A stretch of 64,000 bases of DNA from Micromonospora avicenniae (GTDB taxonomy: Bacteria; Actinomycetota; Actinomycetes; Mycobacteriales; Micromonosporaceae): assembly GCF_900156065.1 (NCBI RefSeq), contig NZ_FTNF01000007.1, forward strand, positions 186,001 to 250,000, written 5' to 3'. Position 1 is the first letter of the stretch; every line of letters starts with the position of its first letter. The translations under genes and the position numbers were made by a program. Of the stretch, positions 60,178-64,000 are shown piece after piece. Below the pieces are notes generated by a model, which was not told where the DNA came from, did not search any database, and worked only from the letters and a program-made list of their open reading frames with translations.

Positions 60178-60768
60178 TCAACGCATCCGGGGTTGCGGAA
60201 CCCGTACGGACGCCATGCCGGCCGCGGTGGCGGCCTGGATGCCCATGTCGGTGTCCTCGAAGACGAGACAGTCCTGCGGGGCGACGCCGAGAAGCTCGGC
60301 CGCCCGCAGGAACGCCTCCGGGTCCGGCTTCGCTCGCGCGTAGTCGCCGGCGCAGACCAGCACGTCGAACTTGTCGAGCAGGCCGAGCGCCCCGAGGGAC
60401 GCGGTGACGGAGTCGCGGGTACTGCCGGAGACCACCGCGAACGGAACGCGCCGGTGGGACCCGATGATGTGTTCGAGGACTTCGGGCACAGCGGTGAGTT
60501 TCGGCAGGAATTGCCGGTAGAGCTCCTCCCGACGATCGGCGACGGCCGCCACCGGCATGGCGAGACCGTGCCGCTCGTTGAGGTCCACGATGATGTCGGC
60601 GACCGGACGACCACCCCACGCGTAGAAGAGGTCCTCCGGGAACTCGCAGCCCCACTCCGCCAAGGCCTGCTGCCAGGCGAGGTAGTGCAGTGGCATCGAG
60701 TCGACGATGGTTCCGTCGCAGTCGAAGAGGTACGCCCGGTATTCACCGGCAGGCAGGGGCAGGCTCAC
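60178..60768 (-). CDS. HAD hydrolase, sugar-phosphatase type
   Basis: The 196-residue protein has AYLFDCDGTIVDSMPLHYLA (motif I), FAVVSGSTRDSVTASL (motif II), and AKPDPEAFLRAAELL with LVFEDTDMGIQAATAAG (motifs III and IV). The plan resembles phosphatases of sugar or glycerol phosphates. GTG at 60768 is used; the ORF to 61080 is Arg/Pro-rich upstream. Confidence 0.83.
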   Translation of the reverse strand: MSLPLPAGEYRAYLFDCDGTIVDSMPLHYLAWQQALAEWGCEFPEDLFYAWGGRPVADIIVDLNERHGLAMPVAAVADRREELYRQFLPKLTAVPEVLEHIIGSHRRVPFAVVSGSTRDSVTASLGALGLLDKFDVLVCAGDYARAKPDPEAFLRAAELLGVAPQDCLVFEDTDMGIQAATAAGMASVRVPQPRMR

Positions 60769-60984
60769 CCGTAGCAGGGTAGGGCCTGCTGCCGCGGTTG
60801 GGGCATGGCGAGTGCATCGTGGCAAGGTCTCGCGCGTCCACGGCACCCGGCCTGAACCATCACACCGCAGTCCGCTGGGACACTGGACGAGCAGCACCAA
60901 CGCTCCGCTCACCGTTCTTGATCCGCGAGTTGGCCGCCCGGATGGTCTAGCCGTGACACCGACGGTTTCGTACTGTCCACCGCC

Positions 60985-61404
60985 ATGGGGAACCTTGCTG
61001 CGGCGGGCTTCGGTGCCCTCGCCAGCCTCGTCGTCGTAGCCATCGGCGCCTGGCTTCAGGCTCAACGTGAGCGTCGGCACTGGCTCCGTGACCAGAAGCT
61101 CCGCGGTGCGGTCGACTACGTCACCAGCACGCGGTACCTGCTGAACCAGTATCGGAAGCTCGGCGAGCTGGGCATGGACGAGGACGACCGACGAGAGTGG
61201 CTGAACCGGATGCAGTCCGCTCGCTCGACTCTCAGCCTGCTGTGCGGCGCTCGGACGGTGACGCTGGCGAACGACGTCGCCAGGGCCCTCTACCGCCTGG
61301 GCCCGGAGTCCGACGAGGCTCAGGAGGACGCCGCGGAGACGGCCTTCCAGAACCTGGTCTGGCAGCTGCGGAAGGAACTCGGCTCACCACGACTCGACGG
61401 TTGA
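60985..61404 (+). CDS. Single-helix membrane protein, unknown function
   Basis: The 139-residue protein has one N-terminal membrane helix (LAAAGFGALASLVVVAIGAW) and a soluble helical region (KLRGAVDYVTSTRYLLNQYR, then NRMQSARSTLSLLCGARTVT). A TACTGT box at 60971-60976 lies 9 nt before the ATG. I recognise no family; the pattern is conserved-hypothetical-like. Confidence 0.6.
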   Translation: MGNLAAAGFGALASLVVVAIGAWLQAQRERRHWLRDQKLRGAVDYVTSTRYLLNQYRKLGELGMDEDDRREWLNRMQSARSTLSLLCGARTVTLANDVARALYRLGPESDEAQEDAAETAFQNLVWQLRKELGSPRLDG

Positions 61405-61498
61405 CGGTCGGTAGCCCCGGCGCGACGAGCTCAGCCCCGCCGGCCAACCGCCCCCCTGCCGGGACGCGGACGGTGCAGCCGGCACGGCCGCTGCTGCC

Positions 61499-62065
61499 TC
61501 AGGGCAGCTTCGGCAACATCGCCAGCCAGGTGCGGACGCGCTCGGTGTCGGGTCCGGCAGGCAACTGATCGACGAGCGCCGCAAGCGGCCCGACGAGGTG
61601 CTTGTGCCGGCGAAGCAGCAGGATCTGCTCGGCCGGCAGTGTCCGCCAACGTTCGGCCAGCTCGGTTGCCCGGGCCGGCGTCAGTGTCATCGCAGCCAGT
61701 ACGCTTCGGACCAGCGCGGATCGGTCCCAGTGCTGGTCACCCGGCACCGACCCGAGTTCCTGAATCAGCAGGCAACGCAGGTGGACTGAATCCTCCATCG
61801 CGTCCCACCGGTCGTATCCGGCGAACCGCTCGGCGCGCTCGGTCAGCGACAACACCAACTCGCCCCATTCCCGACGCGCCTCTGCGGTCAAGGCCCGGTC
61901 GTAGACGTGCAGCTGGGCGATCCATCGCGTCTGGAGCCACCAGTTGACCGACCGCAGGGCCACGTCCTCGCTCAAGGTGCTCATCCACTGGCGCATCCGG
62001 GCACTCGACCACGTGACCATGTCACCGGCGACATCCTGCTGCGACATCCGCCCAGTTTGGGTCAT
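61499..62065 (-). CDS. Helical protein of unknown function
   Basis: The protein of about 188 residues is all-helix in character (RMRQWMSTLSEDVALRSVNW, DRALTAEARREWGELVLSLT, and TELAERWRTLPAEQILLLRR). No motif is known to me. Two starts, 62065 and 62047, lack ribosome-binding sites. It may be a real gene because the frame is long and its composition is less Arg/Pro-rich than shadow ORFs. Confidence 0.5.
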   Translation of the reverse strand: MTQTGRMSQQDVAGDMVTWSSARMRQWMSTLSEDVALRSVNWWLQTRWIAQLHVYDRALTAEARREWGELVLSLTERAERFAGYDRWDAMEDSVHLRCLLIQELGSVPGDQHWDRSALVRSVLAAMTLTPARATELAERWRTLPAEQILLLRRHKHLVGPLAALVDQLPAGPDTERVRTWLAMLPKLP

Positions 62066-62401
62066 CGATGGAGACAAGGGCCATCGACTCCGGCACGCTC
62101 GATCTCTTGCGGACCGGATGCGGCGGGTCTGCCTATCCCAACGGGCACCTGGCGCACCGGCGCTCGTGGAAATCCGGCGAACGCGCCTCAATGGCCGAGG
62201 CCGCCCGGCCGGAGGCTGAGGCGGCTCTCGTCCGGGCCCAGTTGGAGGAGCTGAAGAAGAAGGACGCCCAGGCCCCGAGAGGCCGCCCCGGCATGCTGCC
62301 GGGGCGGCCTCCACTGGACGGCGAGCCGCACGGAGGCCGGCTGCGATCTGCCGGGCGCTCCATGCCCTCTCGTGCGGCGCTGAACCTCAGGCTGGCACGC
62401 G
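62066..62401. other. Intergenic region with terminator and a weak plus-strand ORF
   Basis: A plus-strand frame from 62068 reads MAEAARPEAEAALVRAQLEE and then LKKKDAQA, a coiled-coil-like segment, but it runs through the strong hairpin at 62280-62310 and into Cys/Arg-rich sequence. I do not call a gene. Otherwise nothing is evident. Confidence 0.5.
62280..62310. terminator. Terminator hairpin beyond the M20 dipeptidase
   Basis: aggccgccccggca (62280-62293) pairs with tgccggggcggcct (62297-62310) over 14 bp with a 3-nt loop. It lies about 90 bp after the minus-strand stop at 62402. Confidence 0.75.
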
Positions 62402-64000
62402 TCAGACGATGCGGATCGACCGCACCTGGGTGTTGCCCTTGGTGTCGACGTACACCTGGTAATCGCCGACGGTGTAGGTGCCGGCGGCGTTGTTGTCGAT
62501 GGTGAACGTGGCCGTCTGGGCCGACTCGCTGCCGTCGACGTGGGTCTGCTTGACCGTGACGGTCAACTCGTTCTTGTTGCCGTTCAGCTTCTTCACCACG
62601 GCCGACGGGTCGGCATCGACCACCGCGTTGGCGACCGTCACGTAGACCGCGTCGGGCGACGAGAACTCCGCATTCTTCTGCCCGTCACCGAACTGGAAGA
62701 AGCCCCGCTGCTCGACGGCTCCACGCCCGGGGAACGGATCCGGGTTCGAGGCCAGGTAGTCCGGATTGACCTTGTACAGGTCCGTCTTGGAATCCGCGAG
62801 AACGGGCTTCACCCCGGTGTACGGAGCATCGGTGATCGCGAGGTTGACCGACAGGTAGATGGCGTCGGGGTTGGTGGCCGAGGTACGCGAGGAGAAGTAC
62901 TTGTCCGCACTCTGCCCCGCGGGAACGGCCAGCGGCACGACCTTGTCGCCGACGAGGATGTTGAACTGGAAGGCGCCGTAGCCGCCGGCCACGAACTTCG
63001 CCCAGGCCGCATCCGACATGTGGTCGGGGCGCTCGACCTTGAACTCCAGGCGCATCGGTGCCACGTACGTGCTGTTCAGGTACTCGGGGTCGTCCAGGGG
63101 CAGGTAGACCCCTCCCGGGGCGTGCCCCAGTTCGTAGGCCGAGGCCGTCGGCGTCGAGTTGCCGCGCCCGTTCCACATCGGGATGTTGAACGAGGTGGCG
63201 CCGAGCAGGGCCTGGTCGCCCAGCTGGCCCTTGCCGACAGCGCCCGACGCGTCCTTGTACGTTCCGATCGTGGCGTCGAGCAGGTCGAGGTCCGCCCGGT
63301 CGGCGTTCAGCCCAGGGATGTCGGCCCACATGAACTTGGCGCCGGCGGGCCCGGAGTAGCGGGCCATCTCCAGCATGCCGTCGGCCATGAGCTTGGTCAT
63401 CTGCACTGCCGAGTCGACCTTCATCCGCTCGTTGGCGGTGTGCCACCAGCGCTCGTTGCCCGGGATCACGGCGCCGAAGGCGGTCATCTTGTTGCGGAAG
63501 CTGCTGGCCAGGGTGCCGCCGGTCGTGCCCTGCGGATAGACCACGTCCCTGAGGGCGTACGGATCCGCGAACTCTTCCGGGTTGCAGTTGATCGAGGCCT
63601 GGTAGCTCCCGAACTGAAGAGCCGTCAGCGGGTTGTCGTGCGTGACGTAGAGCCCGGCGCCGACGGGCGCGCCGAGGCTACCGATGGTGAACCCCTTCGC
63701 CTCGAAGGCGGCCGTGACCGCACTCGTCGCCTGGCTGGAGTCAGCCGCGGTGACGTGCATGCTGCGCACGTACATCGGCATGCTGAGATTGCCGGAGGAG
63801 TCCGTGTAGAAGCTCGTCGGGGTCTCGGAGTTGATGCCGCCCATGAGGGCAAAGGTCAGGTTCGGCGTGCCGTTGCTCGGGTTACGCAGCAGGTTCGCCG
63901 GGATGCCCATGTACTTGCCGATATAGGCCTCGCCCTCGACCCCGTCGCGGAAGAACAGGTCGGCGATGCCGTCGGCGGCCTTCTTCAATTGCAGGTCGGC
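62402..64000 (-). CDS. M20 dipeptidase, Sapep-like, C-terminal part (cut by right window edge)
   Basis: The 533 codons in the window are open to base 64000, so the N-terminus lies outside. The segment AFGAVIPGNERWWHTANERM fits the C-terminal metal-ligand region of PepV/Sapep-type dipeptidases, and PMYVRSMHVTAADSS their dimer-lid part. A C-terminal addition of about 150 residues (from about GAVEQRGFFQFGDGQKNAEF to TYTVGDYQVYVDTKG) looks like an Ig-like or cell-surface module. The N-terminal metal residues and any signal peptide cannot be seen. Confidence 0.65.
   Translation of the reverse strand, partial: ADLQLKKAADGIADLFFRDGVEGEAYIGKYMGIPANLLRNPSNGTPNLTFALMGGINSETPTSFYTDSSGNLSMPMYVRSMHVTAADSSQATSAVTAAFEAKGFTIGSLGAPVGAGLYVTHDNPLTALQFGSYQASINCNPEEFADPYALRDVVYPQGTTGGTLASSFRNKMTAFGAVIPGNERWWHTANERMKVDSAVQMTKLMADGMLEMARYSGPAGAKFMWADIPGLNADRADLDLLDATIGTYKDASGAVGKGQLGDQALLGATSFNIPMWNGRGNSTPTASAYELGHAPGGVYLPLDDPEYLNSTYVAPMRLEFKVERPDHMSDAAWAKFVAGGYGAFQFNILVGDKVVPLAVPAGQSADKYFSSRTSATNPDAIYLSVNLAITDAPYTGVKPVLADSKTDLYKVNPDYLASNPDPFPGRGAVEQRGFFQFGDGQKNAEFSSPDAVYVTVANAVVDADPSAVVKKLNGNKNELTVTVKQTHVDGSESAQTATFTIDNNAAGTYTVGDYQVYVDTKGNTQVRSIRIV

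Noticed and set aside
62068..62505. 145-codon plus-strand ORF
   Set aside because: It crosses the 62280-62310 terminator and becomes Cys/Arg-rich antisense of the peptidase gene. Only the first 70 codons look protein-like, so I note it in the intergenic entry instead.

Overview
The window is about 64 kb of very GC-rich chromosomal DNA from an actinobacterium, most likely Micromonosporaceae (Micromonospora or a close relative). The grounds are inference from gene content. It carries the septation regulator SepH, actinobacterial citrate synthase 2, two futalosine-pathway menaquinone genes (mqnB, mqnD), a PspC-domain protein, an XPB helicase with an Rv0862c-like partner, a Ku/LigD end-joining locus, a SigE-family sigma factor, and many GTG or TTG starts. 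I see no rRNA, tRNA, CRISPR array, insertion sequence, prophage or integrase. The window is mostly housekeeping chromosome, with small repeats between genes.

Layout. 0-8 kb: serine dehydratase start (cut by the left edge), PspC protein, DUF4230 protein, acyl-CoA dehydrogenase, nitroreductase, aldose epimerase, an MFS exporter and pdxH. 8-13 kb: citrate synthase 2, serC, sepH and an alpha/beta hydrolase. 13-21 kb: RNA 2',3'-phosphodiesterase, a MarR regulator with its MFS exporter, a purine permease, DUF2530 and DUF3027 proteins, and another MFS protein. 21-24 kb: mqnB and mqnD, separated by an opposite-strand HTH-acetyltransferase gene whose upstream region holds two perfect DnaA boxes. 24-30 kb: cold-shock protein, HAD phosphatase, the large helicase-associated/WYL protein and XPB. 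30-40 kb: secreted functions (M43 protease, Tat-exported amidase with a coupled 57-aa gene, phytase-like esterase), patatin, and a SigE sigma factor with a membrane partner.

40-44 kb: a split non-homologous end-joining set (LigD polymerase, ATP-dependent ligase, Ku). 44-52 kb: FKBP isomerase, SCO6745-like protein, HAD hydrolase, quinone reductase, acyl-CoA ligase, NUDIX hydrolase, DHA2-type multidrug exporter and PfpI-type protein. 52-57 kb: a heptose-sugar module (HldE-like kinase/nucleotidyltransferase, family 2 and family 9 glycosyltransferases) followed by Hsp20 with a tiny coupled upstream ORF. 57-64 kb: flavin-binding protein, LprG-like lipoprotein, FAD monooxygenase, HAD hydrolase, two genes I do not recognise, and the C-terminal part of an M20 (Sapep-like) dipeptidase cut by the right edge.

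The most interesting non-coding signals are two families of repeated inverted-repeat elements. One is about 125 bp, bounded by CTTTGCTCTGCACCC, with compensatory change in its inner stem (9.3 and 40.4 kb). The other is a 56-bp palindrome that sits between convergent genes at both of its sites (1.4 and 29.7 kb). Other signals are DnaA boxes near 22.5 kb, several start codons placed 7-8 nt after a TAnnnT -10 box (leaderless-type promoters), and a duplicated ribosome-binding/start segment in front of hsp20. Start codons were chosen from Shine-Dalgarno or leaderless signals and family lengths; none has been tested.
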